DNA from: Paractinoplanes lichenicola
GTDB taxonomy: Bacteria; Actinomycetota; Actinomycetes; Mycobacteriales; Micromonosporaceae
Assembly (NCBI RefSeq): GCF_016785085.1
Contig: NZ_JAENHO010000002.1
Location: 558,001 to 622,000, forward strand
Direction of reading: 5' to 3'
DNA length: 64,000 nucleotides
This document shows positions 33,052 through 41,206 of this stretch, one piece after another. Position 1 is the first letter of the stretch; each line of letters opens with the position of its first letter. The notes beneath the pieces were generated by a model. It saw only the letters and a list, made by a program, of their open reading frames with translations. It did not search any database and had not been told where the DNA came from. A program made the position numbers and the translations under genes.

Positions 33052-33780
33052 ATGACCGTTCCGGGCCGATCCTCCGCCTTCCGCAACTATGTCTTCGCCG
33101 CCATGGCCGTCGCGGCCGTGATTTCGACCGCCGCCCCGGCCACGACATCCGCGCTCGCGGCTCCCGCGGTTCTGGCGGCTGCTGCCGCTCCTGCCGCTCC
33201 GGCGGCCGCTGCGGTTGCGGCGGCTCCGGCGGGACCGGTGGTTGCTGCTGGTCCGGTGGTTCTTGCGGCTCCGGCGGTTCTTGCGGCTCCGAAGAACACG
33301 ATTCCCGGGTCGGGTTCTTACGTGGTCGGCAAGGATTTCGCGGCCGGGGTTTACCGGTCGGTCGGTAACAGTTCCTGCTACTGGCAGCGGGCCACCAACG
33401 CGACCGGCGCCATGAGCAGCATCATCGCCAACGACATCGGCGGCGGGCAGCGGCTCGTCTACGTCAAGCCCACCGACAAGGTCTTCAAGACCAGCGGCTG
33501 CAAGACGTGGACCCGCGTCACCGCGGCGGCGATGAGCGTGAAGTCGACGAAGACGACCATCGCGGGCAACGGCGTCTACTTCGTCGGTTCGGACTTCCTG
33601 CCCGGCACGTACCGCTCCGCCGCCAACGTCGACTTCTGCTACTGGGAGCGGGCCCGCTCGGCCGACGGCGCCTCCACCAGCACGATCGCCAACGAGTTTG
33701 CCAAGGGCCAACTGCTGGTCACCATCACCCCCGGCGGCGTCTTCCAGAGCAGCGGCTGCAACACCTGGACGCGCGTCTAA
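33052..33780 (+). CDS. secreted protein with two ~75-residue repeats
   Basis: 242 residues. Signal peptide ending near SALAAP, followed by an Ala/Pro/Val-rich segment (~35-80), then two homologous modules (~82-156 and ~167-242). Each has the pattern G-x-Y-x-V-G-x-D-F-x-x-G-x-Y-R-S, a CYW dipeptide-aromatic cluster, S-x-I-A-N, and ends with S-S/T-G-C-x-T-W-T-R-V. Two Cys per module, probably one disulfide each. Similar domains occur in actinobacterial exported proteins of unknown function. AAAGGA lies 5 bp before ATG 33052. Divergent from the NmrA operon; its stop overlaps the response regulator gene by 4 bp. Function unknown; a wall-associated binding module is possible. Confidence 0.85.
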   Translation: MTVPGRSSAFRNYVFAAMAVAAVISTAAPATTSALAAPAVLAAAAAPAAPAAAAVAAAPAGPVVAAGPVVLAAPAVLAAPKNTIPGSGSYVVGKDFAAGVYRSVGNSSCYWQRATNATGAMSSIIANDIGGGQRLVYVKPTDKVFKTSGCKTWTRVTAAAMSVKSTKTTIAGNGVYFVGSDFLPGTYRSAANVDFCYWERARSADGASTSTIANEFAKGQLLVTITPGGVFQSSGCNTWTRV

Positions 33781-34421
33781 CTCCCCAAATAGCGCAGGAT
33801 CGCCAGCACCCGTCGGCTGTATCCGGCCGTGTCGGCCAGCCCGAGCTTGTCGAAGATCGCGTTGACGTGCTTCTCGACCGCGCTCTGCGAAACATGCAAC
33901 CGCTCAGCAATCGCGGCGTTGGTATAACCCTGAGCCATGTGCCGCAACACATCATGCTCGCGCGGACTCAGCCGGCTCAACGGGTTGGCGTGACTGGTGC
34001 GCGACATCAACTGCTGCACAACCTCAGGATCCAACGCGGTCGACCCGGCGGCCACCCGCTCGAGCGCGTCGAGGAAGTCTTCGACCTGCGCCACCCTGTC
34101 CTTGAGCAGATAGCCCACGCCGTCGGACCGGTCGGACAACAACTGCGTGGCGTACCGCTTCTCCACATACTGCGACAGCACCAACACGGCAATCCCGGGC
34201 CACCGCCGCCGAATCTCGATCGCCGCCCGCAACCCGTCATCGCTGTTGGTCGGCGGCATCCGCACATCGGTCACCACCGCGTCGGGCTGCTGCTCCGCAA
34301 CGGCCGCCACAAGCTGCTCAGCATCGGCCGCCGCCGCGACGATCTCATGCCCCTCATCGGCCAGCAGCCGCACAAGTCCCTCCCGCAGCAACGTCGAATC
34401 CTCGGCCAAAACGATCCGCAT
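33777..34421 (-). CDS. NarL/LuxR-type response regulator
   Basis: 214 residues. REC domain with acidic pocket AEDSTLLREGL, phospho-acceptor Asp in AVVTDVRMPP and the Lys in YLLKDRV; LuxR-type HTH at the C-terminus (LSRLSPREHDVLRHMAQGYTNAAIAERLHVSQSAVEKHV in outline). ATG 34421 is used since it begins the REC domain; an in-frame GTG at 34442 overlaps the kinase gene. Located 7 bp after the histidine kinase gene, its partner, in a DedA-kinase-regulator unit. Targets unknown. Confidence 0.94.
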   Translation of the reverse strand: MRIVLAEDSTLLREGLVRLLADEGHEIVAAAADAEQLVAAVAEQQPDAVVTDVRMPPTNSDDGLRAAIEIRRRWPGIAVLVLSQYVEKRYATQLLSDRSDGVGYLLKDRVAQVEDFLDALERVAAGSTALDPEVVQQLMSRTSHANPLSRLSPREHDVLRHMAQGYTNAAIAERLHVSQSAVEKHVNAIFDKLGLADTAGYSRRVLAILRYLGS

Positions 34422-34428
34422 CGCGCCG

Positions 34429-35865
34429 TCAGCCCTCCCCACCCGGAGACAGCCCCGGGGTCGCCTGCGTGGGTCGGGTGTGGGCCGCCGGCCCAGGTGT
34501 GGTGGCCGTTGGGGAGGCCGCCGCGGGTTGGGTGGGGGCCGGGGGTTGGGACTGGATCGCCGGCCCGGGTGTGGCCGCCGGTGGCAGAGGTGTGGCGGGG
34601 ATCGTGTGCGGCACTGGCCCGGCTGCGGGCGTCGGTTGGGGAGGCGTCGTGGGGTAGGGCGTTGGGCGGGATGTGGCGGCCGGTTGGGGCGCTGCAGCGG
34701 GTGGTGGGTGTGGCGCTGGGTGGGATGGGGGCGGCGTTGTGGGGGCTTGGGGGAGGGTGACCTGGATTGTGGTGCCGCCGCCGGTGGGGCTGTGCAGGGT
34801 GAAGTGGCCGTCGAGGGCGGCTACGCGGCGGGACAGGCCCTGGAGGCCGCTGCCGGTGGGGTCGGCGCCGCCTTGGCCGTCGTCGCGGATGTGCATCTCG
34901 AACTCCGTTGCGGAGGCGTCGATCTCGATGTCGATGACCGTAGCGCCCGAGTGTTTGGCGGCGTTCGTGATGGCCTCGCAGGCGACGAAGTAGAGCACGG
35001 TTTCCACCTGTGGGGGCGGGCGCTCGTCGAGGCGGTAGGCGATGCGGACCGGGACCGCGGAGCGCTGGGCGACCATGGTCAGGGCGTCGTCGAGGGTGCC
35101 GTGGTCGAGCGCCGACGGGTAGACCCGCCAGGCGACCTCGCGTAGCTCGTCGAGTGCGCGCTGGGCGTCGTCGTGGGCCTGGGCCAGCAGGGTGGCCGCC
35201 TGGTCGGCGTCGCGGCTGCGGCGGGCCCGGCCCAGCAGCATGCCCAGGGCCACCAGCCGCTGCTGCAGGCCGTCGTGCAGGTCGCGTTCGATGCGGCGGC
35301 GTTCCGCGTCGACGGCCGCCATGACGCCGGCCCGGGTGGCGGTCAGCTCGGTGATCCGCTGTTCGAGCGCGTCGCGGGAACCCGTCTCGAGCAGGCGGTG
35401 CGCCAGCCAGCGGTCGAGCCGGAGCACGCTCCCGACGGCCTGGATGTTGAGCGCAAGCAGGGCCGAGCCGATGAGTGCCTGACCCAGCAGGTCGAGCACG
35501 CCCATCTGCCCGGTGGCGAAGGCTCGCACCACGATGACCACCAGCACGAGTCCGGTCAGGAACAGCGACACCGTGATCGTGCCGAGGAACGCGGGCCACA
35601 GCCGCGCCGCCAGATAGGCCACCACCCGGCGTTCGTCGGGCGTGTGCACCGGCGGCAAGGACAGCCGCCGTCGCTCCCAGGCCGCGATCTCGCGAGCGTG
35701 CCCGGCCACGACCGCCCGCCCCGGCGAGACCCAGACCAGCCCGGCCACGATCAGGAACAGGCCCTCGGCGGCGCCGCTCAGGGCGCCCAGGGTCACCGCG
35801 GCCAGCGGGTTCCAAGCTCTGCGCACCAGGGGGCGGAGTCGGGCGTAGGGCGGCATCCCGGTCAC
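34429..35865 (-). CDS. NarL-type histidine kinase with long Pro-rich C-terminal tail
   Basis: 478 residues. Two or more membrane helices (about 20-50 and 95-155), HisKA_3 dimerisation domain with phospho-acceptor His in RDLHDGLQQRL, and HATPase with ITNAAKHSG and DDGQGG/GSGLQGL. The catalytic domain ends near residue 370; the remaining ~105 residues are Pro/Ala/Thr-rich (PTPYPTTPPQPTPAA and similar), unusual for this family, whose members stop at the HATPase. GTG 35865 overlaps the DedA stop as GTGA; ATG 35856 is an alternative. It pairs with the LuxR-type regulator 7 bp downstream. Signal unknown, though coupling to DedA points to the envelope. Confidence 0.9.
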   Translation of the reverse strand: MTGMPPYARLRPLVRRAWNPLAAVTLGALSGAAEGLFLIVAGLVWVSPGRAVVAGHAREIAAWERRRLSLPPVHTPDERRVVAYLAARLWPAFLGTITVSLFLTGLVLVVIVVRAFATGQMGVLDLLGQALIGSALLALNIQAVGSVLRLDRWLAHRLLETGSRDALEQRITELTATRAGVMAAVDAERRRIERDLHDGLQQRLVALGMLLGRARRSRDADQAATLLAQAHDDAQRALDELREVAWRVYPSALDHGTLDDALTMVAQRSAVPVRIAYRLDERPPPQVETVLYFVACEAITNAAKHSGATVIDIEIDASATEFEMHIRDDGQGGADPTGSGLQGLSRRVAALDGHFTLHSPTGGGTTIQVTLPQAPTTPPPSHPAPHPPPAAAPQPAATSRPTPYPTTPPQPTPAAGPVPHTIPATPLPPAATPGPAIQSQPPAPTQPAAASPTATTPGPAAHTRPTQATPGLSPGGEG

Positions 35866-36503
35866 CGTACGCGACGGTGGCGGGTTAGCCGGACGGTGAT
35901 GAAGACGGCGGCGGCGACAAGGCAGAGGACGATGACCAGCTTTTGGAAGATCGAGGCGTAGGACTCGACGGCGTGCCAGTTCGCGCCCAGGGAGTAGCCG
36001 GCCAGGATGAAGGCGGTGTTCCAGATCAGGCTGCCGATCGTGGTGCAGAGCAGGAACATGGGCAGCGGCATGCGTTCGACGCCGGCGGGGATCGAGATCA
36101 GGCTGCGGAAGATGGGGATCATGCGGCCGAACAGGACCGTCTTGGGGCCGTGGCGAGCGAACCAGGCCTCGGTGCGGTCTATGTCGGTCAGCTTGATCAT
36201 GGGCAGGCGGGCGGCGATGGCGCGGAGGCGGTCACGGCCCAGCAGGACGCCGGCGTAATAGAGGGCGACGGCGCCGACGACCGAGCCGATGGTCGTCCAC
36301 ACGATGGCGCCGACGAGGCTCATGCGGCCCTGGCCCGCGGTGAAGCCGGCCAGCGGCAGGATCACCTCGCTGGGGATCGGCGGGAACAGGTTTTCGAGGG
36401 CGACGGCCAGGCCGGCTCCGGGGCCGCCGAGCTTTTCCACCAGGCCGGTGACGAGGCCGGTGAGGCCGCCTTCGTCCGCGGCGGCGGCGTAGGTCGAGGT
36501 CAT
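35862..36503 (-). CDS. DedA family membrane protein
   Basis: 213 residues, 5-6 membrane helices. ENLFPPIPSEVILPLAGF is the conserved DedA N-terminal motif with the membrane-embedded acidic residue, and GRMIPIFRSLISIPAGVERM is the second DedA/VTT motif with conserved Arg and Pro residues. DedA proteins act in lipid-carrier recycling or flipping (undecaprenyl phosphate or phospholipid) and proton-motive-force maintenance. The stop overlaps the histidine kinase start (GTGA), so both are translated together; envelope stress sensing is an inference. Confidence 0.93.
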   Translation of the reverse strand: MTSTYAAAADEGGLTGLVTGLVEKLGGPGAGLAVALENLFPPIPSEVILPLAGFTAGQGRMSLVGAIVWTTIGSVVGAVALYYAGVLLGRDRLRAIAARLPMIKLTDIDRTEAWFARHGPKTVLFGRMIPIFRSLISIPAGVERMPLPMFLLCTTIGSLIWNTAFILAGYSLGANWHAVESYASIFQKLVIVLCLVAAAVFITVRLTRHRRVR

Positions 36504-36689
36504 GGCAACGACGCTAGGGATCAGCGGACCGCCGGACCATGAGGGCAGCCGCCGACCTCACTGCGGAAAACCACACCCCCGACCGGAGGGGGAAGCACCG
36601 CGGCGAGAGGCGGAGGGGGCGCTGGGGACGGAGGGGTGGAACGTGAAAGGGATTGCAGGGTGGCCCGTATTGATCCGTCGTCGCGGGCT

Positions 36690-36712
36690 ATCCGTATTCA
36701 AGGGGGACGGAT
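36690..36712. promoter_or_regulatory. inverted repeat before the TetR gene
   Basis: ATCCGT (36690-36695) and ACGGAT (36707-36712) with an 11-bp spacer, 22 bp before the TetR-like gene; another ATCCGT lies at 36673-36678. Compatible with an autoregulatory site, but weak on its own. Confidence 0.35.
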
Positions 36713-36734
36713 TAAGGGCCACCGAAAGGGATCG

Positions 36735-37289
36735 ATGTCTGGGCAGAAGGTCAGCCACCGCGTCGTCAATCATGATCAGGTGGTGGCGGCGGGGCGGGAG
36801 CATTTTCTGCAGCGTTCCACATTGGATATGGCAGCGCTGGCCGGCGAGATGGCGATCAGCCGGGCGACTCTCTATCGGGTCGCGGGCAGCCGGGACGCCC
36901 TGCTCGACGACGTGTTGTGCGAGCTCACCGAGGCCATGTTCCTGCAGGCCCGGGCCGCCCGCGAACACCATGGATTCGACGGCGTGGTGGAGGTTTCGCG
37001 GCATTTCGGCGAGCAATTACGCTCGCCGGTTCTCGAGCGGTTTCTGCGGCTGGAGCCGGAGGCCGCGTCGCGGGTTTTGTTCACTCCGGCCGGGGGTGTG
37101 CATCGGCGCGCGGTGGCTATTCAGGCCGAGATCTTCCGGGAGGCCGGCCTGACCAATATCGATCATCTCGCTTATCTCTACGTGCGGATGGTGGGGGCTT
37201 TCTTGTACGCGGAGTTCTTCACCGGCCGCCACGCGGATTTCGACGAGTTGGTGCCGGCGCTGCGCGCGCTATTGGAGCCCGCGGCCTGA
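36735..37289 (+). CDS. TetR-family regulator, QsdR-like
   Basis: 184 residues. HTH at ~25-60: LDMAALAGEMAISRATLYRVAGSRDALLDD in outline, a TetR-type recognition helix with TLYR; the C-terminal part (VSRHFGEQL, RVLFTPAGGVHRRAVAIQAEIF) matches QsdR-type TetR proteins. ATG 36735 is chosen because AAAGGG lies 5 bp upstream and it precedes the HTH by a normal distance; the frame is open 33 codons further upstream. The 3' end overlaps the tryptophan dioxygenase gene by 21 bp. Ligand and targets unknown. Confidence 0.85.
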   Translation: MSGQKVSHRVVNHDQVVAAGREHFLQRSTLDMAALAGEMAISRATLYRVAGSRDALLDDVLCELTEAMFLQARAAREHHGFDGVVEVSRHFGEQLRSPVLERFLRLEPEAASRVLFTPAGGVHRRAVAIQAEIFREAGLTNIDHLAYLYVRMVGAFLYAEFFTGRHADFDELVPALRALLEPAA

Positions 37290-38138
37290 GACGGCGCCCA
37301 TCTCGGTGCGTACGGCGTAAAGCTCGGGAAAGAACGTCAGGTCCAGCGCCGCCTTGAGGAAGCTCACGCCGCTGGAGCCGCCGGTGCCACGTTTGAAGCC
37401 GATGGTCCGCTCGACCGTCTTGAGATGGCGGAACCGCCAGAGCTGGAAGTTCTCCTCGATGTCGACCAGCTCCTCGCAGGCCTCGTACGCCTCCCAGTGC
37501 GTTTCCGGATCGCTGTAGATGCGCACGAAGACCGGCACCAGATCCTCGTGATAGCGCCACGGCAGCCGCACGTCGCGCTGCAGCAATTCGACCGGCACGT
37601 CGTGGCCGTGGCGGTGCAGATAGCGCAGGAACTCGTCGTAGACGCTGGGGGTGCCGAGGGCCTCGGTCAGCATCTCGAGGGCGCTCGGATCGTCGGAGAA
37701 CAGCGCCAGCATCCGCTCGTCCTTGTTGCCGAGCAGGAACTCGACCGCGCGGTACTGATACGACTGGAATCCCGACGACGTGCCCAGGAAGCTGCGGAAC
37801 TCGGCGTATTCGCTCGGGGTGAGCGTGGCCAGCACCGACCATTGTTCGGTCAGTGTGCGCTGGATGTGTTTGACGCGGGCCAGGCCCTTGAGCGCCGGCC
37901 GCAGCTCGTCCTTGGCGATCCGGCGGGTGACCTCGCGCAGTTCGTGCAGCACCAGCTTGAGCCACAGCTCGGAGGTCTGGTGCTGCAGGATGAACAGCAG
38001 CTCGTCGTGGTGTTCGGGCTCGCTGACGGGGTGCTGCGCGCTCAGCAGCTCGTCGAGGTGCAGATAACGCCCGTACGAGAGGTTGACCTTGAAGTCGCGG
38101 ACGACGGAGTCCTCGATCGGCCGGTGCTCGGAGCTCAC
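37269..38138 (-). CDS. kynA: tryptophan 2,3-dioxygenase
   Basis: 289 residues, normal length for the bacterial enzyme. LSYGRYLHLDELLSAQ, HHDELLFILQHQTSELWLKL (substrate and heme contacts), FLGTSSGFQSYQYRAVEFLLGN and the C-terminal FKRGTGGSSGVSFLK (with the flexible GTGGSSG active-site loop and the region after the proximal heme His in FRHLKTVERTIG) are all present. It cleaves the indole ring of L-tryptophan to N-formylkynurenine. GTG 38138 has GGAGG 7 bp upstream. No kynureninase or formamidase nearby, so the rest of the pathway lies elsewhere. It follows the YchJ gene by 41 bp. Confidence 0.95.
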   Translation of the reverse strand: MSSEHRPIEDSVVRDFKVNLSYGRYLHLDELLSAQHPVSEPEHHDELLFILQHQTSELWLKLVLHELREVTRRIAKDELRPALKGLARVKHIQRTLTEQWSVLATLTPSEYAEFRSFLGTSSGFQSYQYRAVEFLLGNKDERMLALFSDDPSALEMLTEALGTPSVYDEFLRYLHRHGHDVPVELLQRDVRLPWRYHEDLVPVFVRIYSDPETHWEAYEACEELVDIEENFQLWRFRHLKTVERTIGFKRGTGGSSGVSFLKAALDLTFFPELYAVRTEMGAVSGRGLQ

Positions 38139-38179
38139 GGTTGCCTCCAGGGGTCTCACCCTGAAGGGAAACACACGAT

Positions 38180-38587
38180 CTAGATGTTCGCGAGCGATCC
38201 GTCGGCCAGGATCGGCCCCCAATACGCCCACTTGCCGTCGTGCCGCACGAACCGGCTGCGCTCGACCATGTCGCCGTTCTTGCCGTGATCGCGGTAGTGC
38301 GCGCGGAACTCGACGACGCCCTCGTTGTCGAACATGCCCCCACCGGTCGACTCGATGATCTCGAGCCCCACCCAGCGCAGCCGCGAGTCGGGTTCGATCT
38401 GCTCGGGCCGGGTCTTCGGGTGCCAGCTGCTGAGCACGTACGCGTCGTCGTCGAGCGCGAAGGCGGAGTAGCGCGACCGCATCAGCGCCTCGGCCGTGGC
38501 GGGCGGCTCGCCGTGGTGGGCCGGCCCGCAACATTCCTCGTACGCAAGCCCGCGCCCGCAGGGACAGTGCTTGGTCTTCTGCGCCAT
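38180..38587 (-). CDS. YchJ-like protein with SEC-C motif
   Basis: 135 residues. The N-terminus CPCGRGLAYEECCGPAH is a SEC-C zinc-binding motif (CxCG...CC), followed by the YchJ/UPF0225 NTF2-like domain (ALMRSRYSAFALDDDAYVLSSW; HYRDHGKNGDMVERSRFVR). Function in bacteria is unknown; SEC-C motifs bind zinc and often contact other proteins or nucleic acid. ATG 38587 begins just before the motif; ATG 38596 is three codons upstream. Between the HEAT-repeat gene (13 bp upstream) and kynA. Confidence 0.9.
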   Translation of the reverse strand: MAQKTKHCPCGRGLAYEECCGPAHHGEPPATAEALMRSRYSAFALDDDAYVLSSWHPKTRPEQIEPDSRLRWVGLEIIESTGGGMFDNEGVVEFRAHYRDHGKNGDMVERSRFVRHDGKWAYWGPILADGSLANI

Positions 38588-38600
38588 GAGGCCCATTTTG

Positions 38601-39884
38601 TCAGCCCGCCTGTTGCTCGTTGACGATCCTCTCCCACCTTCGCACGTCGTCCCGCCCGCGTTGGGCCAGTTGCGGGTCGTCGTCACCGGCCAGCATCCGC
38701 CCGGCCCGCAGCGCGCTCGCCGGATCCCAGTTCCGCACGATCCGGTACGCACCCCGCCGTACCTCGAGCCGCGGGTCGTCCAGCAGCCGCCAGAGCCGGT
38801 CGGCCGGCAGTCGCCGCTGATAGGGGCGCAGCGCCGACGCGGCCTCGCGGATCACCCCGGGCACCGGATCCTGCAGCAAAGGCACAACCCCTTCCACCGG
38901 TACGGCGTCCAGGGCGGCGAGCGCCTGCACGGCGGCGGCCCGGATCCGCGCGTCGTCGTGGCCGAGCAGCGGCGCGAGCACCGCCTCGTCGGAGTAGCCG
39001 CCGGTCTCGCCCAGCCCCGCGATCGCCCCGGGCGTGGGCCGGGTGGTGACGGCGGCGCGATAGTGGGCGGCCGGTTGGGGCAGCCGGGTGCGGGCGATCG
39101 CACGCACGAACGGCGCTGGGTCGTCGGCGGCCGCGGCGACATCGGCGTCGTGGCCGAGCCGGGCCAGTTCGGTCAGCGCGGCCGCGCGCACCTGGACGAA
39201 CCGCGAGCGGGCGATCGTCCGCAGGGTCTCCAGGTCACCGAGCCGGGCCGCGGTGGCGGCGAGCGCGTCGGCGGCGAGGGTGCGAACCATCGTGTCGGGC
39301 TCGTGCAGGGCGAAGCGCACCAGGTCGCGGTGCTCCCAGCGGCCGAGCTCGGTGCCGGCCGCGAAGACCAGCCGGCGTACGGCCGGGACCTTGGAGCCGA
39401 GCATCGTGGTCTCGACCCGGTCGAACGCGGCCACCGTGGCCGCCCGGACCTGTCGCGTGGCCCAGTCGGCGCGGTAGCGGTCCGCGATGTGCATGGCCAT
39501 CGGCACGGCCGGTCGCAGGAACGTCTCGGGCCGCTCGGCGAGCATGGTCGCCACGATCGCGCGGGCCGGGTCGCGCACCTGGGCCACCCAGTCGGCGCAG
39601 CGCAGCACGAGGAACGGCATCAGCTCGGGCCGCGGGCCGGCCGCCATCTCGTGGACCGCCTGCTCCCGGATCCGGCCGTCGCGCTCCAGGCTGGCCAGGG
39701 CGGGCGGGATCGGGCGGCTGTGCCACGGGTCGCGCCGGCGACGTTCCTCGAGCCACGCGGTGATCCGGGGGCGCTCGATCAGCGCGACCAGGTGGGTCTC
39801 GCCGCGCACGAGCGACCGGTAGAGCACGTCGAGGGCGTCGCCGCCGTTCCGCATGGCTTGCTCGAGTGGGGTGGGGGCGGTCAC
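38601..39884 (-). CDS. HEAT-repeat protein
   Basis: 427 residues, almost entirely alpha-helical and made of HEAT-like pairs (HDDARIRAAAVQALAAL, HEPDTMVRTLAADALAATA, RSRFVQVRAAALTEL, DDPRLEVRRGAYRIV). No catalytic motif. Such scaffolds bind proteins, or in the AlkD-like branch, DNA; the sequence does not decide. GTG 39884 with AGGA 7 bp upstream is preferred; GTG 39890 is also possible. Longer reading upstream passes through the LacI promoter region. Followed by YchJ after 13 bp, so probably co-transcribed with it and perhaps kynA. Confidence 0.85.
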   Translation of the reverse strand: MTAPTPLEQAMRNGGDALDVLYRSLVRGETHLVALIERPRITAWLEERRRRDPWHSRPIPPALASLERDGRIREQAVHEMAAGPRPELMPFLVLRCADWVAQVRDPARAIVATMLAERPETFLRPAVPMAMHIADRYRADWATRQVRAATVAAFDRVETTMLGSKVPAVRRLVFAAGTELGRWEHRDLVRFALHEPDTMVRTLAADALAATAARLGDLETLRTIARSRFVQVRAAALTELARLGHDADVAAAADDPAPFVRAIARTRLPQPAAHYRAAVTTRPTPGAIAGLGETGGYSDEAVLAPLLGHDDARIRAAAVQALAALDAVPVEGVVPLLQDPVPGVIREAASALRPYQRRLPADRLWRLLDDPRLEVRRGAYRIVRNWDPASALRAGRMLAGDDDPQLAQRGRDDVRRWERIVNEQQAG

Positions 39885-39939
39885 CAGCACATCCTGCCGG
39901 GTGCCCGGAGGTCCCGTCTTCTCGTTTTCGGCTGCGGAG

Positions 39940-40006
39940 TGCAAGCGGCTGCAAGGCTCAACGTGACAGCGAGACGAGACTGCAAGCCACGGTTCGGAAA
40001 TTGCAG
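39940..40006. promoter_or_regulatory. CTTGCAG-type repeat cluster before the LacI gene
   Basis: TGCAAG occurs at 39940-39945, 39950-39955 and 39981-39986 (two of them as CTGCAAG, the reverse complement of CTTGCAG), and TTGCAG in opposite sense at 40001-40006. Direct CTTGCAG repeats are the described MalR target in Streptomyces maltose loci. A related CTTGCGG lies at 41116-41122 before the binding-protein gene. Confidence 0.6.
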
Positions 40007-40028
40007 GGATCTGCCGTAGGGTTGCCGA

Positions 40029-41015
40029 ATGACCAAACGTCTGGCCGAGGTGGCCAAGAAGGCGGGCGTCAGCGAGGCGACCGTCAGCCGCGTGCTCAAC
40101 GGGCGCAGCGGTGTGAGCGAGGCGACCCGGGCCTCGGTGCTGACCGCGCTCGATGTGCTGGGCTACGAGCGCCCGACCAAGCTGCGCGGCGAACGCGGTC
40201 GGCTGGTCGGTCTCGTGCTGCCCGAGCTGCAAAATCCGATCTTCCCGGCGCTGGCCGAGGTGGTGACCGCGTCGCTGGCCCAGCGCGGCTTCACCCCGCT
40301 GCTGGCGGCCCGCACGATCGGCGGCGTGCCCGAGCGCGACTACATCGAGATGCTGCTCGACCATCAGGTCTCCGGGGTGGTCTTCGCCGGCGGTTCCTAC
40401 GCGCTGGCCGAGGCCGAGCACGGGCACTATCGCGCGCTGACCGATCGCCGCATGCCGGTCGTCATGGTCAACGCGGGCGTCGCCGACCTGGGGTTCCCGC
40501 ACATCTCGACCGACGACGCGGTGGCCGTCGAGCAGGCGTACGGGCATCTGCGCTCGCTGGGCCACGCCCGGATCGGCATGGTCATGGGCCCCGAGGATCA
40601 CGTGCCGTCGCGGCGCAAGCTGGCCGCCCTCGAGGGCAAGGAGTTCTGGGTCGAGCGGACCAACTTCTCGATGGAGAGCGCCCGGCTGGCCGCGGCCAAG
40701 CTGATCGACCGTGGCGTGACCGGCATGATCTGCGCCTCCGACGTGCTCGCGCTGGGCTCGATCCGGGCCGCGCGCCGGCTCGGGCTCGACGTGCCGTCCG
40801 ACGTCTCGGTGGTCGGCTTCGACGATTCGGCGCTGATGACCTGCACCGATCCGCCGCTGACGACCGTGCGGCAGCCGATCGAGATGATGGGCCAGGCGGC
40901 CGTCGACCTGCTCGTCAACCAGATCGAGGGCAGCGGCGTCGAGCCTGACGAACTTCTTTTCGAACCGGAGCTCGTCGTCCGGGGATCGACCGCACCGGCG
41001 CCCGCGAGGGGCTGA
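40029..41015 (+). CDS. LacI-family regulator of the glucan-utilisation locus (MalR-like)
   Basis: 328 residues. N-terminal LacI HTH LAEVAKKAGVSEATVSRVLNG followed by the hinge, then a periplasmic-binding-protein-like effector domain (GLVLPELQNPIFPALAEVV; GVVFAGGSYA; TGMICASDVLALGSIRAARRLGLDVPSDVSVVGFDDS). Likely represses the downstream ABC transporter and hydrolases in the absence of an alpha-glucoside inducer. CTTGCAG-like repeats lie directly upstream and a variant before the transporter operon. A strong terminator separates it from the transporter. MalR-type identity is inferred from motif and neighbours. Confidence 0.92.
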   Translation: MTKRLAEVAKKAGVSEATVSRVLNGRSGVSEATRASVLTALDVLGYERPTKLRGERGRLVGLVLPELQNPIFPALAEVVTASLAQRGFTPLLAARTIGGVPERDYIEMLLDHQVSGVVFAGGSYALAEAEHGHYRALTDRRMPVVMVNAGVADLGFPHISTDDAVAVEQAYGHLRSLGHARIGMVMGPEDHVPSRRKLAALEGKEFWVERTNFSMESARLAAAKLIDRGVTGMICASDVLALGSIRAARRLGLDVPSDVSVVGFDDSALMTCTDPPLTTVRQPIEMMGQAAVDLLVNQIEGSGVEPDELLFEPELVVRGSTAPAPARG

Positions 41016-41034
41016 CCAGCAACTTTATTTACCG

Positions 41035-41060
41035 AAGGGCGGGCCGATCGGCCCGCCCTT
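41035..41060 (+). terminator. intrinsic terminator of the LacI gene
   Basis: Perfect 11-bp arms AAGGGCGGGCC / GGCCCGCCCTT around GATC, 20 bp after the stop codon and followed by TTTGT. Confidence 0.9.
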
Positions 41061-41206
41061 TGTCGTGCGCGCCCGTCCAGCGTGGAGTCGAGTTTTTTCT
41101 TCCTTCAGTCGGCTTCTTGCGGCGACCCGTTTGACTTTGTATCGTCACCTCCACGAAACATGACTAGAGACTCACGTCACATAACCGTTCCCGAAGGGAT
41201 CGACTG

